Origin: Pohlia nutans
Taxonomy: Eukaryota > Streptophyta > Bryopsida > Bryales > Mniaceae
Reading direction: 5' to 3'
DNA: 64,000 nucleotides
Assembly (NCBI GenBank): GCA_022496805.1
Contig: CM040088.1
Coordinates: 1,054,001 to 1,118,000, forward strand
This document shows, piece by piece, positions 36,142-47,955 of the stretch. The notes under the pieces are model-generated. The model saw only the letters and a list, made by a program, of their open reading frames with translations, had not been told where the DNA came from and ran no database searches. Within the stretch, counting starts at the first letter, position 1. Each line of letters opens with the position of its first letter. Both the position numbers and the translations under genes were made by a program.

Positions 36142-36330
36142 ACCATTGCTATTAATCACGTAAAACTCCATATCCTTCTGTTAGTAACATAAGAACGTAG
36201 AATTCACGACCATTGCTATTAATCACGTTAAACTCTGTAACATTCCGTTGGTAACAACATAAGAATGTAGAATTCACGATCATTGCTATTAATCGCGTAA
36301 CATTTTGTAGTACACAATTTAGGAATTATC
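36142..36330. repeat. About 68-bp tandem repeat, 2.6 copies
   Basis: Copies start at 36142, 36209 and 36279 with ACCATTGCTATTAATCACGT and include GTAACATAAGAACGTAGAAT. The array starts exactly at the border of the long-TIR element. Confidence 0.85.
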
Positions 36331-36899
36331 TATAGATAACCACATTCCCAACTTTATCACTTTGCATCAATGTTCGCTTTCACAACCTCAACATTCCATA
36401 GTGTTTGAAAAGACTGGCACCAATGATAATATAATCGTCATTGCAATAGGTGAAATTCCTTTGCTAACCTACATTAGCCAATAACACATCCTAAGGATAG
36501 AAGTCAAGTGAAAAATTGTGTAAAAACCAAACCTCATAGCAAACAATATGGATACTTATAGATCCTGAAAGAATTAATCCCAATTTCTTCATTACTTTAA
36601 ATAGAATCATCAATGCTTAATCAACTTATGAGTGCAATAATTAGAGGATCACTTGATGTTGTACACAACTAGGTGAGAATAAAGAAGTCCTAGAGCATAC
36701 CTCGATAAAAGCTTGATTTGCAAATCAATGTATGCAGAGATGTGCTTGGCTCCATAGAGTATTATGCTAGTGCATTCCTTATGCTACATACTTGTTTCTC
36801 CACTCCCCATAAGTTGGATTTAAGAAATGAAAACCTAGCAACAGACTTCACATTCTCCTGATCATTGGGTCAATAATAGAGGTGGATGTAATAAGATAC

Positions 36900-38259
36900 C
36901 TGATATTAGGTATTCCGGTGCGAATGAGACACATGCCGCGAAGAATCCAATCAATTTTGACACCTGCTTTAGAGGCTCCATATAACTGTCACCATCACCT
37001 ATTGAACCCAACCAATAAGCCTTTTTGTAAGTCCAGATTCCTATTCCTTCACAATGTTAGTTGCTCGTGGCCCACACAGTACAATTATACTTTTACTTCA
37101 TTTATCTTGTTTGCATAGCAGTTACTATTCTAGATAAACCCATGAAATGACACGGAAGAAACAAAAGAAGATTCATGTTTAACTCTGTGAGCACAAACCA
37201 TACCTGGTCATCAAGCCCGTTACATTTGAAGATGATGCTTGCAGGCTTTCTTGCTTGAGTGTTAGCAATCTCCCTGTCACAAATTCATATCATGCAGAAT
37301 AAACACATGAGCATATCAGATCATGTTAAAGCTAATTGTAGTATTTCCACTAGCTGAAGGCTTTTATGGCAACTTGAAAGATTGACAGTTCCTTCTACTA
37401 TTCTTTGCAGATATACCAAGCTAAATAAATACCTATCTATCAGATTAATGAACTCATTGCGCATCGTTCCTCGTGCAACTAACAACTTGCGATATGCTAC
37501 CTGTAATGCAAACCAAAATAATTTCAGCTTGAGGACAAAAACATGCGCCCAGAAGGCAAGGTGCAGATAACGCTTCATATTGTCAGGTCCTGCTCACGTC
37601 CTCTCCTTTAGTGTACTCCCTCCGTTTCATAATAAGAGTCCATTTTTTGGCATTTTCTTTTCCTAGTTTTTGTCCCATGTTTTACAATTCAAGCGTGAGC
37701 CCAGACACTTCAAACAGGGCGGACAATGAGAATAGCATATAAATTTGTTACTACTATTAAAGATAGACCAGTTTTGAATATTGAGACGACTGTTTTTTGG
37801 CAAAGAAAACGTTAAATTGAAACATGGCAAAAAAGTGGACTCTTATTTTGAAACGGATGGAGTCAATAGTTCATGTTACACACAGGAAATGCATCCGAGA
37901 GTCATGATATGACCTATTTACTAGATAGTTCTAGTAGTAGAAAAGATGTCATACCTGAGGAGACCGAAGTCTGTGTAAACTGATGCTGTGCGGGGATTAT
38001 TTTTTCCAGTCCCCAAATGGACATATGTTCGGAGTCCGTCGTCCTCCTGTACAACATGCAACAACCTTTTGTGTAAGAGTTTAAGCATGAGATTGTTTGC
38101 CAGATTGAACAAGGGAATGCATTATACACAGATTGATATGATGCACAATAAGGAACTGAAGGCTTAGAGATATGCAATCATACCCGGCGTACTACCATGA
38201 TACATTTGTAATGTGTCTTGAGCCCAACCAACCCGTAAAGCAACATTACAACCGGCATC
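36900..38259 (-). pseudogene. ppk1: Polyphosphate kinase (PPK1) gene fragment
   Basis: Five minus-strand exons with correct GT/AG borders give a collinear run of PPK1, the enzyme that makes polyphosphate from ATP. They are 38184-38259 (YGLVGLKTHYKCIMVVRR; the His of LKTHYK is the autophosphorylated residue in bacterial PPK1), 37955-38046 (DGLRTYVHLGTG, PRTASVYTDFGLL), 37433-37500 (YRKLLVARGTMRNEFINLID), 37204-37273 (REIANTQARKPASIIFK) and 36900-36985 (LYGASKAGVKIDWILRGMC). Phases join cleanly and no stop interrupts these exons. The exon with the FNYLTG region was not found, four to five residues are missing before LYGAS, and the N-terminal, N-head and final C-terminal regions are absent, so this is a fragment. 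A Stowaway MITE sits in one intron. PPK1 is common in bacteria and some protists and is not a standard plant gene. Confidence 0.8.
37616..37862. mobile_element. Stowaway-type MITE in a PPK1 intron
   Basis: Starts TA-CTCCCTCCGTTTCATAATA and ends with the reverse complement (TATTTTGAAACGGATGGAG). The 5' TA is present; the 3' TA has become TC. 247 bp, non-coding. Confidence 0.88.
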
Positions 38260-38495
38260 CTGCAAGCAATTATAAAGTGAGAGGATTAAGTGTAGACACA
38301 AGTTTCCATGGACAAAACATAGTCCAGAAGTCCAGAACTCAACAACATTAAGTCCTATACTGACATCGCCGAGCAACTAATACACTCGCTATACTTTTCT
38401 ATCGAGAAACGAATAAATCAATTAAAGAGCAGAATCAATCACTCACATGCTCTTGCTTGCTCACACGAAGATACAGCTAGTCCGACACTCCGGTC

Positions 38496-39324
38496 TCATG
38501 GAAGTACCTGATAGCATAATATGACGGAAGTGATGAAACCCAGGCCTCCGGTGACAAGTGGTGTGATAGTGCGAGGAGCCAGCTGAAGCAACCCAGCAGC
38601 ATGACCAACGCTGACTTGATCAAGTTCAATGATCTCGCCCTTGATTTCTTCAAATTCTTTTTCCTTTGTTCCTTCTGCAAAAGTATGCGACTCTTCAGTA
38701 ATACAGCACAAACATATAGTACTTAAAGGATTCACCCTCACAGCTATCAAAAGCAACCTGTCTAGCGTGTATTTCGTGCACGAGTGAGTCCTTGCACTTC
38801 AGAACTGGTATTAACTGCCCTCCTCAATCAACTCATCCATCCTCCTGGAAGTTCTCGAGACGGATGGGCAGGCCACGGCCTCACAAATGGCAATATTAGT
38901 TTCATTCCTCACAATTCAACAACCTTTCTGCAGGCTTGTTTTCTAGTGAAAGTGAAGGTAGACATGGTAATAAACAAACACTACAACTTACAAGTCATGA
39001 CTATTGAGTTCATCTTTAGCACAGTGCTCAATCATGGCAGAGATGCACATTATAAATTTTAAAGCTGACAACATCATACTTGAGCGGACCACTTTGCCAA
39101 TAGAAACCATAGTCATTTGACCACTACCACCCTGGTCACGAACTCAGAATACGTGCACCAGTTATCATATTGGCCATCGCACACTAATGCTTTGACACAC
39201 TGGACACCAGAAGTGCACTTCAGCTTACCAGCTTTGATTCCTCAATGCTGCCGGTACCCTTCGCCTGTTTTAACTCCCTCTGCACTTTCTTTGTGGCAGT
39301 CCCCAGACGAGTGATTTCTGTAAC
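38496..39324 (-). pseudogene. PEX11: PEX11 (peroxisome division protein) C-terminal part, frameshifted
   Basis: Two minus-strand exons match plant PEX11, a membrane protein that elongates and divides peroxisomes. Exon 39229-39324 encodes VTEITRLGTATKKVQRELKQ. The last exon, 38496-38674, has the family's RARSLNLIKSALVML in one frame and GLLQLAPRTITPLVTGG then SVILCYQVLP-stop in the next. Both halves are conserved but in different frames, so an indel near 38590 breaks the protein. The stop at the family's normal end point is retained. A possible N-terminal exon lies at 41124-41300. The PPK1 fragment begins about 240 bp downstream on the same strand. Confidence 0.72.
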
Positions 39325-41120
39325 CTGAGGGCAAAGAACATCTAGTATGTATTGGATGCACACTTTGAATCTTTGCAGCATTCATCAAACATCTACAAAG
39401 TAAAAAAATTGAAAGGAACTCAGCCTGAATAACACGTGCTGACAAAAAATCGTCCATAAACATGGTGCTTGGAGAACACGAATTGGAGGAAACTCAGAAC
39501 AATTGCAACTGCGTGAGTAAGAATGACAATACCAATGTGGCCAAGAGTGACCTGACCCATGCCTGCCCGTCTATTAAATACTTCCACAAGCATCTGATCT
39601 CAACAAGAGTTGTGCAGCAAGTTCCCGCCATCCAGCAGAAGAGTGAAATTCTGGAGATGAAGCCCTGTTTTGAAACGGAGGGAGTACTTCAGAGCTACAC
39701 TCAACCGTCTCTGAATCAAAAAAAAATTAGATCCCCATTTTTGTATTGATATACCAAATTCACATAATTTATTTCAAAAAATAAAAATAAAAATTGACAC
39801 CGTGGGAACCTACCCGAATATTGAAATGTCTTAGTTAGGACACTTTGTCCTTTAGGGGTTAAGTAGCTGGAAATTGAATCAGGAAGAGTTTGATGAACTT
39901 GATTACTGAGCAATATAAATCTTGCATGGATTTGAAAGTTCTACAATAATGGTTGATGAACTTAACTACCGGTCACTATAAAACCAATGTTGGACTGATA
40001 TGGCATTTTTCTAAATTTTGGACAGTAGTTCATTCTAAATACCCGTTTGATATTCGTTGATTCTTATAAGAGCATCCACACTCTTCCGTCAGAGGCATGC
40101 TATGAACATGTAGAGAAAAGCAATAATATCCACAGGACACTAAAGACAGTGAAGTGGAGCAGTACGACGAGAAGTAGGGAATAGGGACCCATACGCTTAT
40201 TATGAACGGTTCTATCGAGGGTCTCTAACTTGGAATAATCCCAATCTCCTCATACTTGACTCAAGAAAACAAGCACTCCTGAAAAGCTACATCTGGAGTG
40301 CGGAATAATTCAACAGGGAGAGTGTCCTCTATTGAAAATGGAGAATATATGGAGCTGAAGACATATGTCAACACTAAATTATTTCTAGAACAACAACCTG
40401 GTGGGCAAGATCCAAGTCTCTCTTGTGACGCACTGTGAATAGTCCTCCGCCAAATGGGAATTCAGTGACTAATCGGGACGTTTCCTTCTTAGTGACTGTA
40501 AAAGCAACGCAACCGGACTAAGAGCTTCGCCACCGCTGCCACACCAGGCAAGATCAGAATCGACTCATTCTGCAGATCGATTCAACCAACTAAAAACGTC
40601 GTGTTGGCAGGGTAATATCAATCGGTGAGTGGTGTGCAGACATTGTACCTTGACAAATCTTTTCAAGTTGAGTTATCTAGCTTCAGAAATTACATTGAGA
40701 CATCATGGTAACATTATTAACCCATATATGCAGCCGGTGTCTTTCATTCTCAACAGTGTGCAAATGTGAAGGGACACAGTTAAAATATTCTGCCTCGAGC
40801 CATTTACTGCAAGGAAATTTCGACTCCCTAACCTACTCCCTAACCGGTATTAAAATTATGATTCTGGCACACATTCAACACCACGTCGTGCATCACAGCA
40901 ACATCTACTTTAGAAATTGTGCATTCAAGGCCGCTAGTTGCTTAATTCTAAGTCCTGTAAGTGAACAGCCAGGAAACTTACCGGAATTAGCTAGCGAACC
41001 GTGTACAAAACCTTCAGCTCTTTCACGTTATTTGAACACCGTGTACTACACACTACAACCTGACATTCCTTAATATGCCTTAAAATGGCAGATTTTAATA
41101 AACTCAGTGGGCCAACTATA
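39325..41120. other. Intron-like or intergenic DNA
   Basis: No exon I can assign. A lone Stowaway end is listed at 39668-39684. A TCCTTTAGGGGTTAA at 39838-39853 resembles a single end of the TTAA family. Confidence 0.4.
39668..39684. mobile_element. Solitary Stowaway terminus
   Basis: TTTTGAAACGGAGGGAG followed by TA is a perfect Stowaway right end, but no matching left end is found within several hundred bases, so the rest has been deleted. Confidence 0.6.
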
Positions 41121-41123
41121 ACC

Positions 41124-41506
41124 TCAGATTCGTACCAGTCCTGAGAGCTGCAGTCCGGTGAACACAGCAGTAACGGTACCAGGCGCCACCTTCAGTAAAA
41201 TCTTGAGCTCGCAGTATAGCACCGCAAAGCTTCTGGAGTGCGAGTGCCCATGTACAGCACTGCAACGGATGCCTTCCTCGTCGACAAAAATAAACTCAAT
41301 CACCAGCCTCCTGCAACAGGTGAGAGTGTGAGAGGCTCCTGCAACTGGTGAGAGGCTCCTGGAACTGGTAGTATGCAAGGCAAGATACGCCTACATGCGA
41401 GTGCCAACAACAAGGTCTGACTCAGATTCCCGGAGCTTGGTGGCCTCAGCAGCAACGTCATCGTGTCCATTGTCACATCGAGAAGCGCAAATGAGTCATC
41501 ATTCAA
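41124..41506 (-). pseudogene. Possible PEX11 N-terminal exon, degenerate
   Basis: Minus-strand frames contain VAVLYMGTRTPE in one frame and QKLCGAILRAQDF with a following GG in another. They resemble the start of plant PEX11 (VLYL...KLCRAIQY...F...GG). It lies upstream on the same strand as the clear PEX11 exons. A frame change would be required, and the match is short, so this may be coincidence. Confidence 0.25.
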
Positions 41507-42766
41507 ATAACCGACAACTAATACTCATCATACTACGTCCCTATCCTTGAAATTAATTCAAGAATTATTTCTTACCTGCATGCCAGGTTTGACAGACTGT
41601 CGTTGCTTCTTCGTCGGGAGAATGTGAAAGAAATCGAGCCTCGCGCTCTGATGTTCACAGGAAAGAAATTACCTACGTCAAGAGCTGATTTACTTGCATT
41701 ACCATCTCAACCCAGAATTTCATCATTCAGCAATTGTGGGAAGTACTGTACTGGGATTGAACTCCAACCTTCAGGGTGTCTCGCACAACATTGAGAAGGG
41801 TTGGCATGGCCTCACTCTTCTCGTGCAACTTTCACCGAACTCCACCGCTGCTCCTCACTTCAACCCGATCAAACTCTCCTGTGACCTGCAGCCATTCAGA
41901 ATTCCCCCCAAGAATCAAACCATCCGAAAATCTCAAGCGATATAATCAATTCTCAACAAAACCGACAACATGAAAACTCTTACCATTACTCTGCATTACA
42001 ATTCTATGCGACTCGGTTTCAAGAACAAAAAACCCTAAGAGCTACTCGCGCAACAATAAGTACTAATCGCGCTTCAATTCAACACGGTGCGAGTACGAAA
42101 AACAAGAAGTACCTACTAACATAAAAATATATGCGCTCTATCGCAAAATGCACTATAACACGGAAACAAGCACACTTATTTATTGTGCCGAGATTTTTTA
42201 GACTATATCAGAACTCATTAACCCTAAACCCGAAGAACAACTTGCCGTAAGAAACAACGATTGGGTGTAAGCGATTCAGTTCACCACACAGAGAGAGTAC
42301 AACAAACAAGAAAGTAGCTTCCACTGCATAAGAACGCACTCCATTGCAAATCAATGCACCAGCTCACGAAGACAAACCAAAATATACGCAATTGTTACGA
42401 AACCAAGAGGGTCTAAACGGGACACGGCTCGCTGTCGCAACAGCATGCAGCCATGTGCGAGAAAAAGCATGGAAATCAGACTTACCAAGCAAAACGTTCT
42501 GCTTATGCAGGGAGAAGAGAAGCGCGACAGACGACAATTCATGTAAATTTTTAATTTTGTTCCTGCTTGGTACATAGCAAGGAACGCGATCAAGCTCCGT
42601 CAAGTCCTGGCCCTGAAACCCCAAACAGCTTCGTTTTCAATCATGCCTATGTGTTCTTTCAGGTTGAGTGACCCCGGGGACCATGTGAAAAGGTCCCAAA
42701 ATCAACTCCTACCTAACTAGCTAGGTTCGATTTTTGTACCCTTGTAACTAGGGTATGAACCCTGGA
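41507..42766. other. No gene recognised
   Basis: Short overlapping frames on both strands (41603-41973, 42344-42624) show no motif. GC content rises slightly, which would fit a 5' region of the minus-strand gene. Confidence 0.35.
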
Positions 42767-43096
42767 TTAACCCCTAAACGTCCCAGCGTCCAGAAACTGG
42801 ATCATGAACAGATTCAAAGCTTTCTAACTTTCTCATACAATCTCGGATGACTTTCATCCAAGTCACCTTTGCAAGCTTATTAAATTCTCTACCAATTAAA
42901 GTAAATCTCTTGTGATGGAGAGATGTTGATAATATTGGAGAGGCTTCCAAATGCAAGTCCGTCAAATTTGTTGGGTAGATTTTACGCTTGCAATGGTCCT
43001 CTCATGTACACATTATGTACATCTAAGCCATGCTAATATCTATTTTTGAGGCTAGCATCTACTTGTGTTCAAAGGGTCGGTACGTTTAGGGGTTAA
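42767..43096. mobile_element. TTAA-ended TIR element
   Basis: The left end TTAACCCCTAAACGTCC and the right end ACGTTTAGGGGTTAA are exact reverse complements over 15 bases. 330 bp, no coding capacity. Its sister at 44182-44727 has nearly the same left end and also shares the inner CCAGTTTCTGGA/TCCAGAAACTGG motif. Confidence 0.75.
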
Positions 43097-43103
43097 CCAT
43101 TAC

Positions 43104-43322
43104 CAAGGATTCAAAGTTCTAAACTATGATAAATTATTCAGTTGATCATATTGTGGAAACAAGATTCACATGGGACCAAACTTTATACCACATGAATCAG
43201 TGAAAGAATATTGCTTACATGTACTGGTTAAAATTTTAAAAAATTGAACAAAACAAAGTTCACATAATACTTACTCAAAATTGCTTAAAAAAACATAAAG
43301 CTTAATTCATGCTTCTTAAAAC
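43104..43322. repeat. Copy of a dispersed 200-bp repeat
   Basis: Shares GGGACCAAACTTTAT, ATCAGTGAA, ATTGAACAAA and CTCAAAATTGCT order and spacing with copies at 2150-2320 and 50253-50445 and, more loosely, 1650-1760. Confidence 0.6.
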
Positions 43323-44181
43323 GTCCCAAGGGCCATAGCTTGCACGCTCCAAAGGTCGATTTTTTGTGTCAAGTTTTTTGGATGTGGTGTAAAACAGGAA
43401 GGGCCTTCAAAGTCAACTGTTGAACATTTTTAATATATTTAAAACAATTGAACAACTGATGACTTGAGTGTTCTTTAAATTTAAATATTAAAAAACAATA
43501 TTCTGGAATTTGCATCAGACCCACCTCTCCTGCAAATTTGGTAGACTCAAAATTTGTACATTTTTGTTGCCACAAAGATCAAAAGTGTTGTTCAAATCAT
43601 TCTATCTTCTTACTGTTATTGGGACTGAAAACATTTGTCAAGTGTAAAGGAACATTTCATGGTTTTCATAGCTTTTGAAACTCTCATTGACCAAAAAACA
43701 AATTTTCTATAGTTTCTCGTCTATAGTGTAAAGACTCGGGTCTATTGCATTTTCAACCATGTTTGTATTTGTATTTGAAAAATGAGGTGCCATTTAAAAA
43801 AATCCAAGCCTTCTCTTTGATTTGCAAAACAAGACACAACATTCCCTTATTCAAAATGCCCTTAGTGTAACCTTTGAACGTCCAAATTTTTTGAAAATGC
43901 TACATTTATTTTTTCTTATATCTTTTTACAAACAAATTATTTACCTCAAATTAATCAACTAAACCTTGGAAGAAGGTTGTTTTTCAAAATTTCAATCATT
44001 AGTTTGATCGAATGATAAACTATTTGGACAAAGCCTCACTACCAATCTCTTTGTTCATCATCAATAATATAAAATTTGGAGTACTTAAGGATTAATATAA
44101 AGGAATCTTATTCCACTCGTACCTCCAATCCTATTTCATAATAAGTACCATTGTATTGCATTTAAACCGCCTTTTTAACCC
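43323..44181. other. AT-rich intergenic DNA, nothing recognised
   Basis: No exon, RNA gene or element boundary found. Confidence 0.5.
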
Positions 44182-44727
44182 TTAACCCCTAAACGTTCGG
44201 CATCCAGTTTCTGGACATTTGTTGGTTAAACCCAATTTTGATCTTGAAGACGACTTTTGTTGCTAATACACCCAACTAAGAAAATGAAGTTTATTAAGTC
44301 TAGTTTGAACTCCACTTTTCAAATCTCAAAAATTCCAATTATTGAGTATTTTATTGCTTGTACAAGATTTGTAGCTCAAGGTTTGAATTACACTACATAG
44401 GATGTTCACCTTTCGAATTTCAAAATTTAAATAAAAATTTTCTATAGAAAACATATCATGTGATTTTCCATTGTAATTTGTACCTGCTCCCAAAAAAATA
44501 TTAATTTTTTAAAGATTTTTTGTAATAAAAAATATTTTTTAAAGTATTTGACTTAAAAATTTGTTGAAAAGGCCGTATTAAATCAAAAAAATCTGAAAAT
44601 TTCAAGACTGATAGGAAACATTCAATTCCATGCATGAAAAATATTACAAAATATATTTTGATAAATCTTGAAGGCTAAATTGTGTAGTTTGACTTTCCTA
44701 CAAAGGAGTGGTACGTTTAAGGGTTAA
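44182..44727. mobile_element. TTAA-ended TIR element
   Basis: The left end TTAACCCCTAAACGTTC is mirrored at the right by GTACGTTTAAGGGTTAA with one change. 546 bp, non-coding. It is followed within 25 bp by the fold-back element. Confidence 0.7.
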
Positions 44728-44750
44728 GCATCCCTGCCTTTTTTGGGCTT

Positions 44751-45653
44751 AAAAACATCATTGCTTTTAACACCCAATTCCCTAATTTTGCACTTGGCCA
44801 AGTGCACTCATTTCATGAGCAAACTTGGCTTTAAAGAAAATTGTTTGAAAAAATCTGTAAAAACAGGGATTTTTGTCTTTCTACAATCTCTTCATTGTAA
44901 AAAAACAATTATTTACTTTAATTTTTATCCTTATCTTTATCTTTAATCTTTATCTTTATCTTTTCTTTTTCTTTTATCTTGTTTTTTTTCCTTGTCTTCT
45001 TTCTTGTCTTCCTCTTGTCTTCCTTCTTCTTTTTCTTCTAGTCTTCCACTTGTCTTCCTTTTTTTCCTTCACCTTGCCATTTTTGGAGTTTAAACGATAT
45101 TTTTTTAAAAATAAAAACAAAAATCAGGGAGTAGGCTGAGTCCAATACAGGCCCGGAAGAAAAAAAAAAAAAAAAAAAGTTTTTTTTTTTTTTTTTTCCG
45201 GTTTTTTCCGGGCAGGGAGGGTCCGCGCGCGCGGACCCTACTCTTCTTTTGACCCTCCCTCCCTCACTCTTCTTTTGACCCTCCCTCCCTCACTCTTCTT
45301 TTGACCCTCCCTCCCTCACTCTTCTTTTGACCCTCCCTCCCTCACTCTTCCCTCTCCCCTATATAAGCCCTCCCTCACTCTCCTTCCTCCCCTTTTCCTC
45401 TCTTGTTCTTCTCCCTCTCTTCCTTCTCCCTCTCTTCCTTCTCCCTCTCTTCCTTCTCCCTCTCTTCCTTCTCCCTTCTCCTCAATATAAAGGAAGAAGA
45501 GAGAGGAGGAAAGAAGAGTGAGGGAGGGAGAATGAGGGAGGGTTTATAAAGGGGAGAGGGGAAAAAAAGGAAAGGAGAGGAGGGAAGGAGAGTGGATCTA
45601 AAAAAGAGTAGGGTCCGCGCGCACGGACCCTCTCTGCCCGGAAAAACCGGAAA

Positions 45654-45708
<55 letters not shown>

Positions 45709-46140
45709 TTTTTTTTTCGATTTTTATTTCTTCCGGGCCTGTATTGGATTCAGCCTACTCACTGATTTTTTTTATATATTTTTAAAATTATCGTTTAAAC
45801 TCCAAAAATGGCAAGGTGAAGAAAAAAAAAAGACAAGTGGAAGACTAGAAGAAAAACAAGAAGGAAGACAAGAGAAAGACAAGAAAGAAGACAAGAAAAA
45901 AAACCAAGATAAAAGAAAAGGTAAGATAAGATAAAGATAAAGATAAAAGAAAAGATAAAGATAAGGATGGGAAATAAATTAAATAATTGTTTCTTTACAT
46001 CGTCAGGGATTGTAGAAAGACAAAAATCCCTGTTTTTAAGAGATTTTTTCAAACAATTTTTTTAATGCGCTTGGGGGCCAAGTGCATGATTACATGGCCA
46101 AGTGCAAAATTAGCGAATTTGGTGTTTTTTGATGTATTAT
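44751..46140. mobile_element. 1.4-kb fold-back (long inverted repeat) element
   Basis: Nearly the whole segment is two complementary arms of about 480-520 bp around a 390-bp pyrimidine/purine-rich centre. Outer arm landmarks are CTAATTTTGCACTTGGCC and GGGATTTTTGTCTTTCTAC. Inner arm landmarks are GTCTTCC-rich text, CCAATACAGGCCCGGAAGAA, a long A/T run and CCGGGCAGGGAGGGTCCGCG. Each has its reverse complement on the other side. The centre has a 26-bp repeat (CTTTTGACCCTCCCTCCCTC, four copies from 45243) and a 15-bp repeat (CCCTCTCTTCCTTCT, about five copies from 45411), again mirrored by purine-rich text. Coding frames here are low-complexity artefacts. Confidence 0.85.
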
Positions 46141-46892
46141 AGGTCTAAATGTAAGTGAGGTATAGAAGTGTCAACCATACAATCTTGTAGGATACATGTT
46201 GTAAATGATGTCGGTCAAATTTGGAGTCATTTAACCACATAAATTGCAAGGTCATATTGTTTTAGTGTTGAAAAAGGATGCTAAAATTTTCCTAGCAACA
46301 CATTAGAGGTGAAATTCAACTTCTAAACCTACTCAAATGAAAAAACTTTAAACTATAAAGTGGTTCAAAATCATCATATAAATACATTGGTAATTTATAT
46401 TTTTAATGGATATCTTTGATATGCACGATGTCTATAAATGGCTTTGAAATGTCGAAAAGTAGTCCCAAAAGTGACTCAATTGACCCGAAAAGCAAAAACT
46501 GTTCAAAATAGACTCGTGCACTAAAATGACTCCCAAACATTCAAAACAACTTGAATTGACATGAAATTTTTACCATGATAACTAGACTTCAAGGGAAATG
46601 TAACCCAAAAATTAAAAAAACTGTGTCGTATTTTTGTCAATCCAATTGGACCATTGAAATGCACAGGGTTTTTATTTTTTATTTTTATAACGATGAGTTC
46701 ATCCGTCATGGATACATTTTTACATCCAAAACAGCATTCATCCGAGTCAATCAAACGCATGACGTTCATTGGTTCAATTACTTTTTCAGTCCCTTCAGGC
46801 TGGAGCTTCGTCTAGTGTAAGCTGAGCTGAGCAAAGTCTGGTTTCTGTTCTTTTACAAGCCTTTGATCAATTTTCAAGCGAAACAAATCATC
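46141..46892. other. Upstream region of the RPB4-like fragment
   Basis: No gene. The last 100 bases before the ATG at 46893 look like a 5' leader, but I cannot place a promoter. Confidence 0.4.
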
Positions 46893-47570
46893 ATGGCAGC
46901 TCGATCAGGCGCACCAATGGAGAAAGATGCCAGCGACCTCAAATTGGTGAAGGTCTGTTCACTAGCAAACCCTAGCCTGCGATTCTTATTGCTATAATGC
47001 TACATATCCTACTCGCATGCTAGGGTTTCTTGCATACTTATCCTGTTTCGTCTCTTTTGTTCCAAATGTCTGGAATTCGTATTTTAGAATCATTTGTGAA
47101 GTTCCAATGACCTGATCGTGGTTTCTTTCATTTTCAGTACTCAACCACGTATGCTAGGGTTCCGTATTTTTTTTGGGTTCTAAGTATGCATTCTTCTGGA
47201 ATTTGTATCCCTAGTTGCGCTTGCAGGATACCTAAGCTTGGGGTTGAGTCGTATGTGATTGAGGTGATTTTTAAAGTTCTAAATGACCTAATTGTGGATT
47301 CTTAATTGCATTTTCAGTTCACCACGCATGCTAGGGTTTCGTTTCTTGTGGAATTCGTATCCCTAGTTGCATACCTAAGCTTCGGGTTGATGCCTTGATG
47401 AAATGAGACCTTTGCCGTTGGAATGATTTTGTGAAGTTTTAAAGGATCTAATTGTTAGATCGCATGGTTTCTTGTACAGATTTTGTGAAGGCAAAGTGCT
47501 TGATGAACGCGGAGGTGTCACTTGTACTGTAGAGGAAAAACGAGCAGTTGCAGCAACTAGCAGATGATCC
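46893..47570 (+). pseudogene. NRPB4: RNA polymerase II subunit RPB4 (NRPB4-like), N-terminal fragment
   Basis: Exon 1 (46893-46952) starts with ATG in a plausible leader and encodes MAARSGAPMEKDASDLKLVK, ending at a GT donor. Exon 2 (from about 47480) encodes DFVKAKCLMNAEVSLVL, a TAG, then RKNEQLQQLADDP. This matches the RPB4 N-terminus, where the family has KAKCLMN.EV..IL followed by Glu-His/Arg-Lys and EQLQQ, so TAG replaces Glu. As I place the junction the frame is off by one. A 24-bp direct repeat (TTGCAGCAACTAGCAGATGA) ends the fragment at 47541 and 47588, and nothing of the RPB4 core follows. RPB4 forms the stalk of Pol II with RPB7; this copy cannot. Confidence 0.75.
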
Positions 47571-47841
47571 TGTACTCACGGCGTATCTTGCAGCAACTAG
47601 CAGATGATCTCACATATCATTAGCCTGCCACATAAACGTAACTCGTTTCCAAGTGTAGTGCTGTTCCTCTTTTACCATATTGCCCATGCAGGTAGGTGTG
47701 TTGACTTGTCTTCTTTAACGAGTCACAGAACGGAATTGTGTGTAAGTGGAGCAGTGGAAGGTAGTATGCAAGGCAAGATACGCCGTGAGTATAGGTTATT
47801 TACTGTACTAATACCGTGCTATGTTGCTGTGTATGTGGCAG

Positions 47842-47955
47842 GATAATGATTCCAACAGTCCAAACACCATCTCGACAAGAACACTACGGAGTGGCAGAGG
47901 ATGTTCAAACAGTAAAAAGAAACGTGATTATAGGCAACTTCAAGTGAAGATCAAG
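47842..47955 (+). CDS. Exon-like segment, unknown
   Basis: Between an AG acceptor (GTGGCAG) and a GT donor (GTATGT) lie exactly 38 open codons, Ser/Arg/Lys-rich (TRTLRSGRGCSNSKKKRDYR). It lies on the same strand between the RPB4 and VPS53 pieces and may be an exon of another captured gene or of a chimeric transcript. I do not recognise it. Confidence 0.35.

Noticed and set aside
45327..45656. Leu/Pro-rich and Lys/Glu-rich frames
   Set aside because: They translate the pyrimidine/purine microrepeats in the fold-back element centre.
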